Assembly (NCBI GenBank): GCA_009731425.1
Contig: AP018794.1
Location: 3,840,501 to 3,904,500, forward strand
DNA from: Lachnospiraceae bacterium KM106-2
GTDB lineage: Bacteria; Bacillota; Clostridia; Lachnospirales; Lachnospiraceae
Length of the DNA: 64,000 nt
Direction: 5' to 3'
The notes beneath the pieces were generated by a model. That model ran no database searches, was not told the origin of the DNA, and was given only the letters and a program-made list of their open reading frames with translations. The translations under genes and the position numbers were made by a program. Below, piece by piece: positions 1 to 7,793 of this stretch. Position 1 is the stretch's first letter; each line of letters begins with the position of its first letter.

Positions 1-1
1 A

Positions 2-259
2 GCAACACGCAAGGTAGAACCAGAACTTGATAAGACAGATGAAGCTTTCGGTGAATTGATGGCAAATAGTAATTCAATTGCTCATAATATTGAAGACATT
101 TCTGCGATTTCGGAAGAGACTGCAGCATCATCAGAAGAGATCAATGCATCTACTCAGGAATTAAATTCAGGAAGCGGGGATCTTGCAGAATCTGCGCAGA
201 CATTAGCTACATTTAGCAATAGTATTGTAGAAGAGTTAGATCAATTTACTTGTAAATAA
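2..259 (+). CDS. Methyl-accepting chemotaxis protein, C-terminal fragment
   Basis: The reading frame is open from the left edge and ends at TAA 257-259, so only the last 85 or so residues are present. The visible part is an amphipathic helix rich in Ala, Ser and Glu, including ISEETAASSEEINAST and later ESAQTLA. This is the typical distal cytoplasmic helix of an MCP signalling domain, where such Glu/Gln pairs are methylation sites. Such receptors feed CheA/CheW arrays at the cell pole, which fits the flagellar genes further along. The sensor domain, membrane segments and true start lie outside the window, so the ligand cannot be inferred. Confidence 0.8.
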   Translation, partial: ATRKVEPELDKTDEAFGELMANSNSIAHNIEDISAISEETAASSEEINASTQELNSGSGDLAESAQTLATFSNSIVEELDQFTCK

Positions 260-262
260 AAA

Positions 263-336
263 TGGAGCCAATGGGGCTCGAACCCATGACCTCTCGCGTG
301 TGAGGCGAACGCTCATCCCGGCTGAGCTATGACTCC
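263..336 (-). tRNA. tRNA-Val (anticodon CAC)
   Basis: Read on the minus strand, a full cloverleaf folds. The acceptor stem is GGAGTCA with TGGCTCC (one G-T pair), with a D-arm AGCTC...GAGC. The anticodon stem is TTCGC/GCGAG around the 7-nt loop CTCACAC, giving anticodon CAC (codon GTG, valine). The T-arm is ATGGG/CCCAT with loop TTCGAAC. The discriminator base is A and no CCA is encoded. The gene lies tail to tail with the chemotaxis receptor, 3 bp after its stop codon. Confidence 0.95.
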
Positions 337-344
337 ATAAAAAT

Positions 345-372
345 ATTATAACACCATATTTTGGAAAGTAAA
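345..372 (-). promoter_or_regulatory. Promoter for tRNA-Val
   Basis: On the minus strand, TTTACT and a perfect TATAAT are separated by 16 bp. The -10 box ends 8 bp before the mature tRNA 5' end. Confidence 0.6.
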
Positions 373-393
373 TAGCCGATATGAAATTAAAGG

Positions 394-428
394 CGTAAGA
401 GACCAACCAAGGTCCTTACGTCTTTTTT
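394..428 (+). terminator. Intrinsic terminator
   Basis: The arms CGTAAG-GACC and GGTC-CTTACG (one bulged A) enclose loop AACCAA and are followed by a T run. It probably ends transcription of the chemotaxis receptor after passing antisense through the tRNA. Confidence 0.75.
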
Positions 429-462
429 ATCCTTTTTGATTGGAAAATAGATGAAAAATATT

Positions 463-491
463 TTGCTTTTTGGAGAGTAATGGTATAGAAT
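463..491 (+). promoter_or_regulatory. Putative sigma-A promoter for the DMT transporter
   Basis: TTGCTT and TAGAAT are separated by 17 bp, about 45 bp upstream of the start codon at 537. Confidence 0.45.
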
Positions 492-536
492 AGGAAAGCA
501 ACTCAAATTTACCAAAATGATAGAAGGAGATTTACA

Positions 537-1433
537 ATGTGGTTTTGGTTAGCATTAGCTGCTCTTTTATGTTGGAGCGGTTCTGATTTATTTAGTAAGA
601 TCGGTTCAAGACCGAATGATAAGTATAGCCATCTTAAAATGGTAATGGCAGTAGGTATCGTAATGGGATTACATGCTTGCTATGAAATTTTTGTAGGTGG
701 AGTTAGTATCACTATTTCTGATTTTGTGACTTATTTACCGGTATCCTTTTTATATATCTTGTCTATGACATTAGGATATGTAGGGTTACGATATATTGAG
801 TTATCAATTTCTTCACCAATTTGTAATTCATCGGGTGCGTTAGCTTCCTTATTCTGCTTCTTATTCTTAGGACAGAGTTTAAATCAATATCAGACAGGAG
901 CTGTAATTCTTGTAGGTATTGGTGTTGTTGGTCTTGGAATTGTAGAAATGAATGAAGATGATGGATTACGCGAGGCACGCCAGGAACATGCAAACATCAA
1001 GTATCAAAAAAGCTGGTTAGCTCTATTTCTTCCTGTGCTTTATTGTCTATTTGATGCGATGGGAACGGTAGCAGATAGTATCGTACTTGAAACATTAAAT
1101 GAAAATACGGCAAATGTTGCGTATGAACTTACCTTCCTTGTAGTTGGTATTTTAGCATTTCTCTATGTTGTGGTGATCAAGAGAGATCGTCTTACATTAC
1201 CTTCAGAAGGTCCTAAGTTTATTGGTGCGATGTTTGAGACAGCAGGTCAGTTTGCCTATATTTTCGCAATTAGCGCAAATGCAATTGCAGCAGCTCCTGT
1301 TATTTCCGCTTATTGTGCAATGTCAGTAGTATGGAGTCGAATTTTTTTAAAAGAAAAGTTATCTTTCAGACATTATTTGATGATCGCTACTTGTGTTGTA
1401 GGTATTGTAATCCTTGGTGCATTCGAGGGATAA
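537..1433 (+). CDS. DMT-superfamily (EamA-like) transporter
   Basis: This 298-residue protein is almost entirely hydrophobic and has about ten membrane segments. They are split by a charged loop near residues 140-160 (MNEDDGLREARQEH) into two similar halves, as in the drug/metabolite transporter superfamily. The first half starts with a Trp-rich helix (MWFWLALAALLCWSG) and the C-terminal half ends with FLKEKLSFRHYL plus a last helix, a common EamA ending. The start is supported by GAAGGAG 6 bp before ATG. It is a single gene with its own promoter and a strong terminator after it. The substrate cannot be inferred; members export or import small metabolites such as amino acids or nucleotide sugars. 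Confidence 0.8.
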   Translation: MWFWLALAALLCWSGSDLFSKIGSRPNDKYSHLKMVMAVGIVMGLHACYEIFVGGVSITISDFVTYLPVSFLYILSMTLGYVGLRYIELSISSPICNSSGALASLFCFLFLGQSLNQYQTGAVILVGIGVVGLGIVEMNEDDGLREARQEHANIKYQKSWLALFLPVLYCLFDAMGTVADSIVLETLNENTANVAYELTFLVVGILAFLYVVVIKRDRLTLPSEGPKFIGAMFETAGQFAYIFAISANAIAAAPVISAYCAMSVVWSRIFLKEKLSFRHYLMIATCVVGIVILGAFEG

Positions 1434-1462
1434 GTTGATTGAGATTTTTATAGAGATCAAAT

Positions 1463-1490
1463 AGATGATTTCTGTGGTGAGAAATCATCT
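1463..1490. repeat. Perfect 11-bp hairpin before the terminator
   Basis: AGATGATTTCT and its exact complement surround the 6-nt loop GTGGTG. There is no T run, so this is a hairpin and not a complete terminator. It sits 20 bp upstream of the real one. Confidence 0.5.
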
Positions 1491-1502
1491 AGGAGTGATA
1501 AT

Positions 1503-1556
1503 ATGAAAAAAGACCGGATAAAGGAATTGGCTTTATCCGGTCTTTTTTGTTTGTAG
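1503..1556 (+). CDS. Possible 17-codon ORF inside a terminator
   Basis: An ATG follows AGGAG at 7-bp spacing and opens a 17-codon frame (MKKDRIKELALSGLFCL). Its sequence coincides exactly with the terminator hairpin that follows. The ribosome-site match is good, but the coding signal is fully explained by the palindrome, so translation is doubtful. Confidence 0.15.
   Translation: MKKDRIKELALSGLFCL
1508..1550. terminator. Strong bidirectional terminator
   Basis: A 13-bp stem (AGACCGGATAAAG and complement) with loop GAATTGG is flanked by an A run on the left and a T run on the right. It serves the convergent DMT (+) and BASS (-) genes. Confidence 0.9.
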
Positions 1557-1607
1557 GAAAGTTGTCTGAACTCCCCTATAAATTAAAACTCTTTCTGATA
1601 GATAAAT

Positions 1608-2585
1608 TTAGGCAGCAACATCTTCGTTAGCTGAGTTAGCAGCCTTTGCATCACGACTGGCAAAGAAGCTGGCAAGGATAGTTCCGGAGATGGAATGCCA
1701 TACGCAAGATACAGCACTGATCAAAGCGGCTTGTGGGTAAGCGGCAAAGTGGAGGGAAGCAAGATTGGTTGCAAGACCTGCATTCTGCATTCCGACTTCA
1801 ATTGAAATCGTACGTTTCTTGGCAACTGGCATTTTCGTAAGTTTACCAGCAGTATATCCTAAGAGATAACCGATAGAGTTATGTAATAAGACAGCTAAGA
1901 AGATAACAGCTCCAGATGTGAAGAATTTAGAACCCTGAAATGCGATAACACCACCAACGACACAGGCAAGACCAGTAACAGAGACACCCGGCATCAAGGC
2001 TTGAACGTCTTTAAAGCCTTCTTTTTTGCCGAAGAAATAATTTAAGAGAAAGCCAATTGTAATTGGAATCAACACAGATTCACAGATGGAGATAAACATT
2101 CCTGTGGCATCAACTGCAATGGATTTACCGGCAAGCGTAAGAACAAGTACAGGAGTAAGTAATGGAGAGAGAAGAGTAGATACGGTCGTCATACCAACAG
2201 AGAATGGAACATCACCATGGCAAAGGTAAGACATGATATTAGAGGATACACCACCAGGACAGCACCCAACTAAGATCAGTCCGATTGCGATACCATCTGG
2301 AAGTTGTAGAAGTTTAGAAATAGAGAATGCAAGTAAAGGCATTACGGTATACTGAGCAATCGCACCAATTAAAATATCAAATGGTCGTTTGGCTAAAATT
2401 TTGAAATCATCGGTAGTTAGGGTAAGACCCATTCCGAACATGATAATACCGATGATAATTGTCTGTGTGGTACCTCTTACCCAAGTGAATAGATTGGGAA
2501 TAAAGTAAGTAACAACTGCTACAGCGATAACAAATAATGATGTGTGACTCGATAAAGACTTACTGATTTTTTTTAGTGCGTTCAT
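1608..2585 (-). CDS. BASS-family (bile acid:sodium symporter-like) transporter
   Basis: This 325-residue membrane protein has nine to ten hydrophobic segments. It carries the hallmark GCCPGGVSSN (about residues 107-116) and a conserved second crossover region (EVGMQNAGLATNLA). These are signature elements of the BASS fold, which carries out Na+-coupled uptake of organic acids. Related bacterial proteins (PanS, YocS types) move pantoate or keto acids. The start ATG has AAGGAGG 7 bp upstream. A full T-box leader with its own promoter precedes the gene (2692-2945), so expression should rise when one particular tRNA is uncharged. This suggests an amino-acid-related substrate, for example a branched-chain 2-keto acid. 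The substrate is inference. Confidence 0.85.
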   Translation of the reverse strand: MNALKKISKSLSSHTSLFVIAVAVVTYFIPNLFTWVRGTTQTIIIGIIMFGMGLTLTTDDFKILAKRPFDILIGAIAQYTVMPLLAFSISKLLQLPDGIAIGLILVGCCPGGVSSNIMSYLCHGDVPFSVGMTTVSTLLSPLLTPVLVLTLAGKSIAVDATGMFISICESVLIPITIGFLLNYFFGKKEGFKDVQALMPGVSVTGLACVVGGVIAFQGSKFFTSGAVIFLAVLLHNSIGYLLGYTAGKLTKMPVAKKRTISIEVGMQNAGLATNLASLHFAAYPQAALISAVSCVWHSISGTILASFFASRDAKAANSANEDVAA

Positions 2586-2691
2586 AATTGCACCCTCCTT
2601 ATGATTTTGTTTGTACGAATGATGAGCGGATAGTATAGAATTAATTAACGTTTAATGATTTAACGTGGTAGATCTATAAAGTAAAAAGGGT

Positions 2692-2945
2692 AAAAAAAAA
2701 CTCCATCCCTAGTATTATTGGGACGAAGATGAACTTCCGCGTTACCACCCATATTCCATCTGTAGTTACAGATGACTCTTATAACGTACCGTTGATACGT
2801 ATCTCCTATAACGGTGAGGATCCGTTACAACTTACTTGGTCAGTTCAGTTGTACTTCTCTGAGATGATCTTCATACCTTGTTGTTCATCAGCTCTCACCA
2901 ACCGCTGACTCTCTGGGAACAAGAAAAGGAATTACTTCTTCTCTT
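2692..2945 (-). ncRNA. T-box riboswitch, probably isoleucine-specific
   Basis: The minus strand shows a complete T-box. Stem I has AGTA on the 5' side and GAAGATCATC on the 3' side of the specifier loop, then AGAGAG and GGTTGGTGAGA apical elements. The antiterminator T-box is GGGTGGTAACGCGG. The terminator is a 9-bp stem (CTTCGTCCC/GGGATGGAG) followed by nine T. The antiterminator bulge reads TGGT, which pairs with an acceptor end having discriminator A. The codon in the loop could be GAT (Asp) or ATC (Ile). Bacterial tRNA-Asp normally has discriminator G and tRNA-Ile has A, and ATC is followed by the usual purine, so Ile is favoured. Confidence 0.92.
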
Positions 2946-2951
2946 CATAGA

Positions 2952-2980
2952 ATTTAAAATGGCATATTATGTAATTTCAA
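2952..2980 (-). promoter_or_regulatory. Promoter of the T-box/BASS transcript
   Basis: On the minus strand TTGAAA and TTAAAT are separated by 17 bp. The predicted start near 2945 is exactly where Stem I begins. Confidence 0.65.
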
Positions 2981-3071
2981 AAGATTTATTAATAGAATAG
3001 TCCTCTCACTTTCGATTGTCAAGTATTAACAGATATTTTTTTGTTTTATTATGTTCATTCAAAAAATGCAC

Positions 3072-3100
3072 TTGACGAAGTGAAGAAAAATTGCTAAAAT
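3072..3100 (+). promoter_or_regulatory. Sigma-A promoter upstream of yitT
   Basis: TTGACG, a 17-bp spacer and TAAAAT. The predicted start is near 3107, about 120 bp before the yitT start codon. Confidence 0.75.
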
Positions 3101-3113
3101 AGCTCTTAATTGA

Positions 3114-3168
3114 AAAGAGCAATTGCGAATTATAATTTTGATTATTAATTTGTGGTTGCTCTTTTTTT
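3114..3168 (+). terminator. Leader terminator-like hairpin upstream of yitT
   Basis: AAAGAGCAA (3114-3122) pairs with TTGCTCTTT (3156-3164) and is followed by more T. The AT-rich loop is long and can pair partially inside. It begins within about 7 nt of the predicted transcription start, so most transcripts would meet it at once. It may be an attenuator, or may make a roughly 60-nt leader RNA. Confidence 0.55.
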
Positions 3169-3229
3169 GTATGAGTACAGGATAGAATAAATTTCCAATT
3201 TTAGATTTATGTGGGAGGTAAGAGTTACA

Positions 3230-4105
3230 ATGAAACAATTATTAAAAAAACGTTGGGTTACCGATGTAGCGGTAGAAGTACTGGGGAGTTTTCTAATAGC
3301 GCTTGCACTTTATAATTTTGCGCTAAAGGCAGAATTTCCAATGACAGGTTTTTCAGGAATATCGATGATCTTATATCGTTTATTTTCCATGCCGATCGGA
3401 TTTACAACGATTCTGTTAAATATTCCAGTTGCTATTTTATGTTACAGATTATTAGGAAAGGGATTTTTCTTCCGATCTGTTCGATGTATGGTCATTTCAT
3501 CAGTTATGATCGATTATGTGGCACCGCTACTTCCAGTATATGATGGAAGCAGAATCCTTTCCGCTATTTGTACCGGAGTTCTTGGGGGAATGGGTTATGC
3601 AATGATCTATACAAGAAATTCATCAACTGGGGGATCTGATTTTATCATCATGGCGGTAAAAGCAGTAAAGCCACATTTATCTCTTGGTAAGATCGCATTT
3701 TTATCCGATGTGGGTATCATTTTAGTTGGTGGCTATATCTTTAAAGATATGGACGGAGTAATCTATGGTATGATCATTAACTATATTTTTGCAGTTGTAG
3801 TAGATAAAATGATGTCTTCTCTAAATGTTGGTAAAGTGTCTTTGATCGTATCAAATCATGGATATGATATTGCTAATATGATTGATGAGACTTGTGGACG
3901 TGGTACAACGATCATCAAAGCACATGGTGGCTATAAAAAAGAAGAGCGTGATATTATCATGTGTGCATGCAGTTCAAAAGAGATGCATCTTGTCGAAAAA
4001 GCAGTAAAACACATAGATCCAAGTGCATTTACAATTATTATGGAATCGAATGAAGTTTTAGGTGAAGGATTTGATAATATAAGAGTTGCAGAAGTTCAAA
4101 GTTAG
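3230..4105 (+). CDS. YitT family membrane protein (DUF161 + DUF2179)
   Basis: The first 190 or so residues form five to six membrane helices with the conserved YitT stretches NFALKAEFPMTGFSGIS and YTRNSSTGGSDFI. The last 90 residues are a soluble DUF2179 domain (VSLIVSNHGYDIANMI through FDNIRVAEV). I chose ATG 3230 because GGGAGG lies 11 bp upstream; an in-frame upstream start at 3209 lies before that site. The function of the family is not established. It is monocistronic, with its own promoter and a leader hairpin that looks like an attenuator. Confidence 0.88.
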   Translation: MKQLLKKRWVTDVAVEVLGSFLIALALYNFALKAEFPMTGFSGISMILYRLFSMPIGFTTILLNIPVAILCYRLLGKGFFFRSVRCMVISSVMIDYVAPLLPVYDGSRILSAICTGVLGGMGYAMIYTRNSSTGGSDFIIMAVKAVKPHLSLGKIAFLSDVGIILVGGYIFKDMDGVIYGMIINYIFAVVVDKMMSSLNVGKVSLIVSNHGYDIANMIDETCGRGTTIIKAHGGYKKEERDIIMCACSSKEMHLVEKAVKHIDPSAFTIIMESNEVLGEGFDNIRVAEVQS

Positions 4106-4114
4106 TTATATGAT

Positions 4115-4147
4115 AGGTATAGTTTTTTGCTTTAAAAGACTATACCT
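4115..4147 (+). terminator. Hairpin after yitT
   Basis: AGGTATAGT pairs with ACTATACCT, and the stem can be extended inward through TTTT/AAAA. The T tract after it is short, so termination would be weak. Confidence 0.4.
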
Positions 4148-4181
4148 TTGTCAACTATGTGAAAGATAGGAGGAAGTTCAT

Positions 4182-5000
4182 ATGACAATCGATGGACACG
4201 CACATGCTTGTGGTATTTATTTAACGGAAGATACAATGTTAAAATACATGAAGTTACATAAAATAGATAAAATTTTATTGTGTGGAGGGGAACCGAATAG
4301 CAGAAAGGATTATAGTTATCCTATGCTGTCGAAAGTCTTTCGAGGAGAGCGTTTGGGCTACCTTTTTAATAAAATAATCCATCTGCTCATAAAGAAGAAT
4401 CACTTAGCACAACGATTGGATGAACAAAATAAATTAGTTTACCACTATGCAAGGCATCTTCCGGAGCAAGTGATCAATGCTTATTGGATCAATCCATTAG
4501 AATATGATTGCATGGAGAAAATGGAGGAGTTCTATGTAAACTATGGATTTAAGGTTGTTAAGATCCATCAGTGCTGGACTTTAATTGAAATCGACGATGA
4601 GATGTGTAGTCAGATTTTTTCATGGGCAGCAAAACATAATTGTCCGGTATTTATTCATTTATACTCCAAAAAGGAAGTAATTAAGTTTGCCAAAATGGCC
4701 AACAAGCATCTGGACACTGTTTTTATTGTGGCACATATGATGGGGACCTTTTATCTTGAATCAGCGTTAGAACATAAAAATGTATACTTTGATCTATCTG
4801 CACCTCAGTTGTATTCTTTCTCTACAATGAAACGTGCTGTGGAGAACTTCGGTGTGAAGAGACTTTTACTCGGAAGTGATACACCATATGGGATAGATAA
4901 TATCGATCGAGTAAAAGAAAGAATTGAGAAACTAGTATTAACGGATGAGGATAAAAAGAATATATATGGTGATAATCTAGCACGACTATTATCACATTAA
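4182..5000 (+). CDS. Amidohydrolase-2 family metal-dependent hydrolase
   Basis: This 272-residue TIM-barrel hydrolase carries the metal-binding pattern of the amidohydrolase superfamily. There is an N-terminal DGHAHACG (HxH, residues 4-9), an internal HL and KIHQCW pair, VAHMMGTF (third His, about residue 186), and GSDTPYG (catalytic Asp, about residue 233). It ends with YGDNLARLL, a typical last helix (GxNAxRL-like). TIM-barrel enzymes of this kind hydrolyse or decarboxylate small cyclic or aromatic substrates; the substrate here is unknown. The ribosome site AGGAGG lies 7 bp before ATG. A terminator follows at 5013-5055. Confidence 0.8.
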   Translation: MTIDGHAHACGIYLTEDTMLKYMKLHKIDKILLCGGEPNSRKDYSYPMLSKVFRGERLGYLFNKIIHLLIKKNHLAQRLDEQNKLVYHYARHLPEQVINAYWINPLEYDCMEKMEEFYVNYGFKVVKIHQCWTLIEIDDEMCSQIFSWAAKHNCPVFIHLYSKKEVIKFAKMANKHLDTVFIVAHMMGTFYLESALEHKNVYFDLSAPQLYSFSTMKRAVENFGVKRLLLGSDTPYGIDNIDRVKERIEKLVLTDEDKKNIYGDNLARLLSH

Positions 5001-5012
5001 TGAAATCATTGG

Positions 5013-5055
5013 GAATCATACATTACCTGGAATAGGAGTGTGTGGTTCTTTTTTT
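5013..5055 (+). terminator. Intrinsic terminator
   Basis: The 10-bp stem GAATCATACA/TGTGTGGTTC (with G-T pairs) is followed by a run of T. Confidence 0.7.
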
Positions 5056-5152
5056 ATTGCTTTGCAACCAGCTATAGTAAAAAAACGACCAGATATATAA
5101 ATAGACTTCCTACTTTGATAGAAATTCGATATAGTATAACTGGGTGATAAAG

Positions 5153-5590
5153 ATGAAAGTAAAATTATTGATCAATAGTAAATATAAAGAGCCTGAGATT
5201 GTAATATGCAATCATGAGGTCAATGAAGAAGTAAAAAAGATACAAGAGGCTGTACTGCAGGCAGTCAATGAAACGATGGTCGCATTTACCGATAGTGGAG
5301 CAGAGGTAATACCCTATGCCACTATTTTAAGATTCTATTCAGAAAACCAGAGAGTCTATGCTCAGACAGTAGAGAAAAGTTATGTGATACATATGAGATT
5401 ATATGAAATTGAAGCAAAATTAGGCGAGCAGTTTGTTCGAATCTCAAATTCTGAAATTGTAAATATAAAAATGATCGAACGATTGGACACCAGTGTAACA
5501 GGGACCATACAGATGTTTTTAAAGACAGGGATCGTAACTTATGTGTCACGAAGAAATGTCAAAAGAATCAAGAAAGCATTTGGATTATAG
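5153..5590 (+). CDS. LytTR DNA-binding regulator (first copy)
   Basis: A 145-residue protein with a short N-terminal segment followed by a LytTR domain (about residues 45-145). It includes the typical YEIEAKLGEQFVRISNSEIVN and the closing SRRNVKRIKKAFGL. There is no receiver domain, so it is not a normal response regulator. ATG 5153 has GGGTG 6 bp upstream and gives the same length as the second copy at 10465, which is why I prefer it to the upstream GTG 5144. It sits 11 bp upstream of a DUF3021 gene, and the pair is followed by an ABC exporter. In such modules the membrane partner is thought to control the regulator; that role is inference here. Confidence 0.85.
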   Translation: MKVKLLINSKYKEPEIVICNHEVNEEVKKIQEAVLQAVNETMVAFTDSGAEVIPYATILRFYSENQRVYAQTVEKSYVIHMRLYEIEAKLGEQFVRISNSEIVNIKMIERLDTSVTGTIQMFLKTGIVTYVSRRNVKRIKKAFGL

Positions 5591-5601
5591 GAGGTGTTCG
5601 T

Positions 5602-6060
5602 ATGAAGAAAAAAAGTATAGGAAGAGGAATTACCGGATTTGCGTTTGGAATTGCAGGAGGGCAGATCATACAGCTATTGATCGTATTATTTTCAGGGCAG
5701 GAGCATTTGGTGCCACTGGTACCGGCATATCGAAGCTATTTTCAATCAGATGTATTAGCATTAGGAGTCTACAATCTTCTAGTGGGAGTTATCAGTGGTG
5801 TATTTGGAGCTAGTTCCGTTATCTTCGATCTAGAGAAGTGGAGTTTTCTAAAGCAAGGAATTATACATTTTCTGATCACAACAGCGGTATGGTTCCCAAT
5901 CGCAGTTTTTGTATGGGGATTATTTATCTATCCACAAGCGGTGATCAATACCTTTATTAGTTTTAGTATCACATATTTGATTACATGGATCGTTCAGTAT
6001 CAGTTGTGTCGTAAATCGATCGATGACATTAATAAAGTAATTCAAAAAAGAAGGGAGTAA
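5602..6060 (+). CDS. DUF3021 membrane protein (first copy)
   Basis: A 152-residue protein with four hydrophobic segments. It has the characteristic beginning KKKSIGRGITGFAFGIAGGQIIQLL and a charged C-terminal tail. DUF3021 proteins are almost always encoded next to a receiver-less LytTR regulator, as here (11 bp after the LytTR stop, with its own GGAGG). In studied Gram-positive examples the membrane protein inhibits the regulator. Five bases separate it from the ABC ATPase gene, so the genes form one operon. Confidence 0.8.
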   Translation: MKKKSIGRGITGFAFGIAGGQIIQLLIVLFSGQEHLVPLVPAYRSYFQSDVLALGVYNLLVGVISGVFGASSVIFDLEKWSFLKQGIIHFLITTAVWFPIAVFVWGLFIYPQAVINTFISFSITYLITWIVQYQLCRKSIDDINKVIQKRRE

Positions 6061-6065
6061 GAATT

Positions 6066-6974
6066 ATGAGTCTAGCTAAGATGGAACATGTTACGAAAGA
6101 ATTCCATGATTTTAAGGCATTGAGTGATGTATCAATAGAGATTAAGAGTGGTAAGATCTATGGATTGATTGGGGAAAATGGAGCCGGAAAGACTACATTA
6201 ATGCGCATCCTATGTGGCTTTACTTATCCCACCAATGGATCTGTTTCTTTATTTGATCAGTCAGAAGAAAAACAATTGATCAATGGGAGAAAGAAGATCG
6301 GATGTCTGATCGAATATCCCGCATTAATTCCACAGATGACAGCAAAAGAAAATCTTCATTATCACCGTTTACTACGTGGAATGAAAGAAGAAGATAGAGA
6401 AGATGAAGTGTTAGATATGGTGGGATTGTCTAAGACCGGAAAGAAAAAAGCAAAAGATTTTTCTCTTGGGATGAAACAGCGTTTAGGAATTGCAATTTCT
6501 TTGTTAGAGAAACCAAAGTTTTTGATCCTTGATGAGCCGATCAATGGCTTAGATCCTGTTGGGGTAGTTGAAATTCGTAATTTGTTAAAAGAGCTTTGTA
6601 GTAAGTATGGTATTACGATATTGATCTCTAGTCATAACCTGCCTGAATTATATCAGACGGCAACAGATTACATTATCATTCATAAAGGAGAGATCAAGCA
6701 GATCTTATCATTAGAGCAGTTGGACGAGAAATGCCGACATCATATCAAGATCGGCTGTAAGGATCAGAGAGCATTATGTGAGCTATTAAAAGATAAATTA
6801 AAAACTACGAACTATACAGTCGCCAAAGATGGTATGGTATGGCTTTATGATTATATTGATGAAGTAGAGACTGTGGCAAAAGTAATTTTTGAAGCAGGTA
6901 TGTATCCAACTCATTTTGCAAAAGATGGAGAGACATTAGAGAATTATTTCTTATCAGTGATTGGAGGAGAATAA
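6066..6974 (+). CDS. ABC exporter ATP-binding subunit (BcrA/antibiotic-type)
   Basis: A 302-residue ATPase with Walker A GENGAGKTT (36-44), Q-loop region IEYPALIPQMTA, signature FSLGMKQRLG (about 132-141), Walker B FLILDEPINGLDP (about 151-163) and H-loop SSHNL. The extra 90 residues at the C-terminus are usual for the BcrA/NatA-like exporter ATPases that work with a separate ABC-2 permease. The permease gene starts right after (6976). Known relatives extrude bacitracin, lantibiotics or other membrane-active compounds; the substrate here is unknown. It is probably controlled by the LytTR protein at the head of the operon. Confidence 0.9.
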   Translation: MSLAKMEHVTKEFHDFKALSDVSIEIKSGKIYGLIGENGAGKTTLMRILCGFTYPTNGSVSLFDQSEEKQLINGRKKIGCLIEYPALIPQMTAKENLHYHRLLRGMKEEDREDEVLDMVGLSKTGKKKAKDFSLGMKQRLGIAISLLEKPKFLILDEPINGLDPVGVVEIRNLLKELCSKYGITILISSHNLPELYQTATDYIIIHKGEIKQILSLEQLDEKCRHHIKIGCKDQRALCELLKDKLKTTNYTVAKDGMVWLYDYIDEVETVAKVIFEAGMYPTHFAKDGETLENYFLSVIGGE

Positions 6975-6975
6975 T

Positions 6976-7773
6976 ATGAACTTGATCAAAGCAGATTTTT
7001 ATAGTATTTTTCATAGAAAGTCATTTTATATCATGTTTGGACTCATGGTCGTATGCGCATTTGCTTTTGTAGCAACTTCTTATGGAGTGGAGTCAGGAGC
7101 ATTAGGAAAAAGCGCGATCGGTACAGCATCTGGATTTATGGACACGATGATCCTGAATATTGTCGGACCAATTTTGGCAGCAATCTTTATCTGTTCGGAC
7201 TTTCAAAATAAAACAATTCATGATATGGTACTTCAAAATGGAAGACGAAAGATCGTATGGGCTAAGATGGTTCCTTATGCGGGAGTTATTGCAATTATGC
7301 TATTGCCTTATGCCCTTTTTACACTGATCGGTTGTTTAAGTGGTGGAAAATTTAGTGTCATGTTTGCGAACTCTGTGGATTCTTCTTATATGACGATGCT
7401 TGCTAATGAGACGAAAATTGCATTCGATGGTAAAACAGTAGTAAAATTATTTCTAGTATTAGTTGTAATCGCGTTGATCTATATTTCACGAATGAGCATA
7501 TGTCTTTTATTATCCGTTTTGATCAAGAGACCAGTTGCAGTTGTTGGAATCGGAATCATCGTAGAATTGCTTTTATCGCTAGTTGCAGTAGCGGGTGCGG
7601 ATTCAAAAGCAGTAACCAGTGCAATTGACTGGACACCATTTTTGATGTTACGAAAGAACAATTTAACGGCATCTGTAGCAGATCTCTTAAAGACAGCAGG
7701 AACAAGTCTTGTGTTTATTACGATCATATTGAATATAACGACAGGAATTTTTATAAAAGCGGAAGTAAAGTAA
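6976..7773 (+). CDS. ABC-2 type permease subunit
   Basis: A 265-residue protein with six hydrophobic segments. It begins MNLIKADFYSIFHRKSFYIMFG, and the first extracellular loop is followed by the DFQNKTIHDMVLQNGRRK segment typical of ABC-2 permeases. I start it at ATG 6976 because GGAGGAG lies 6 bp upstream; the in-frame TTG 6961 is inside the ATPase gene. Together with the upstream ATPase it would form an exporter in the membrane. Confidence 0.85.
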   Translation: MNLIKADFYSIFHRKSFYIMFGLMVVCAFAFVATSYGVESGALGKSAIGTASGFMDTMILNIVGPILAAIFICSDFQNKTIHDMVLQNGRRKIVWAKMVPYAGVIAIMLLPYALFTLIGCLSGGKFSVMFANSVDSSYMTMLANETKIAFDGKTVVKLFLVLVVIALIYISRMSICLLLSVLIKRPVAVVGIGIIVELLLSLVAVAGADSKAVTSAIDWTPFLMLRKNNLTASVADLLKTAGTSLVFITIILNITTGIFIKAEVK

Positions 7774-7793
7774 GAGAAATAGAGAGGTAGATT

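Noticed and set aside
375..382. GCCGATAT as a sigma-28 -10 element
   Set aside because: No TAAA-like -35 stands 15 bp upstream, and the position is behind the tRNA gene with no flagellar or chemotaxis gene downstream.
2692..2945. Reading the T-box as aspartate-specific (GAT)
   Set aside because: The antiterminator TGGT demands discriminator A, whereas bacterial tRNA-Asp normally has G; ATC (Ile) fits both this and the purine after the codon. A formal alignment is still needed.
5541..5813. A 90-codon plus-strand ORF across the LytTR-DUF3021 junction
   Set aside because: It is an out-of-frame shadow of two well-supported genes with their own ribosome sites.
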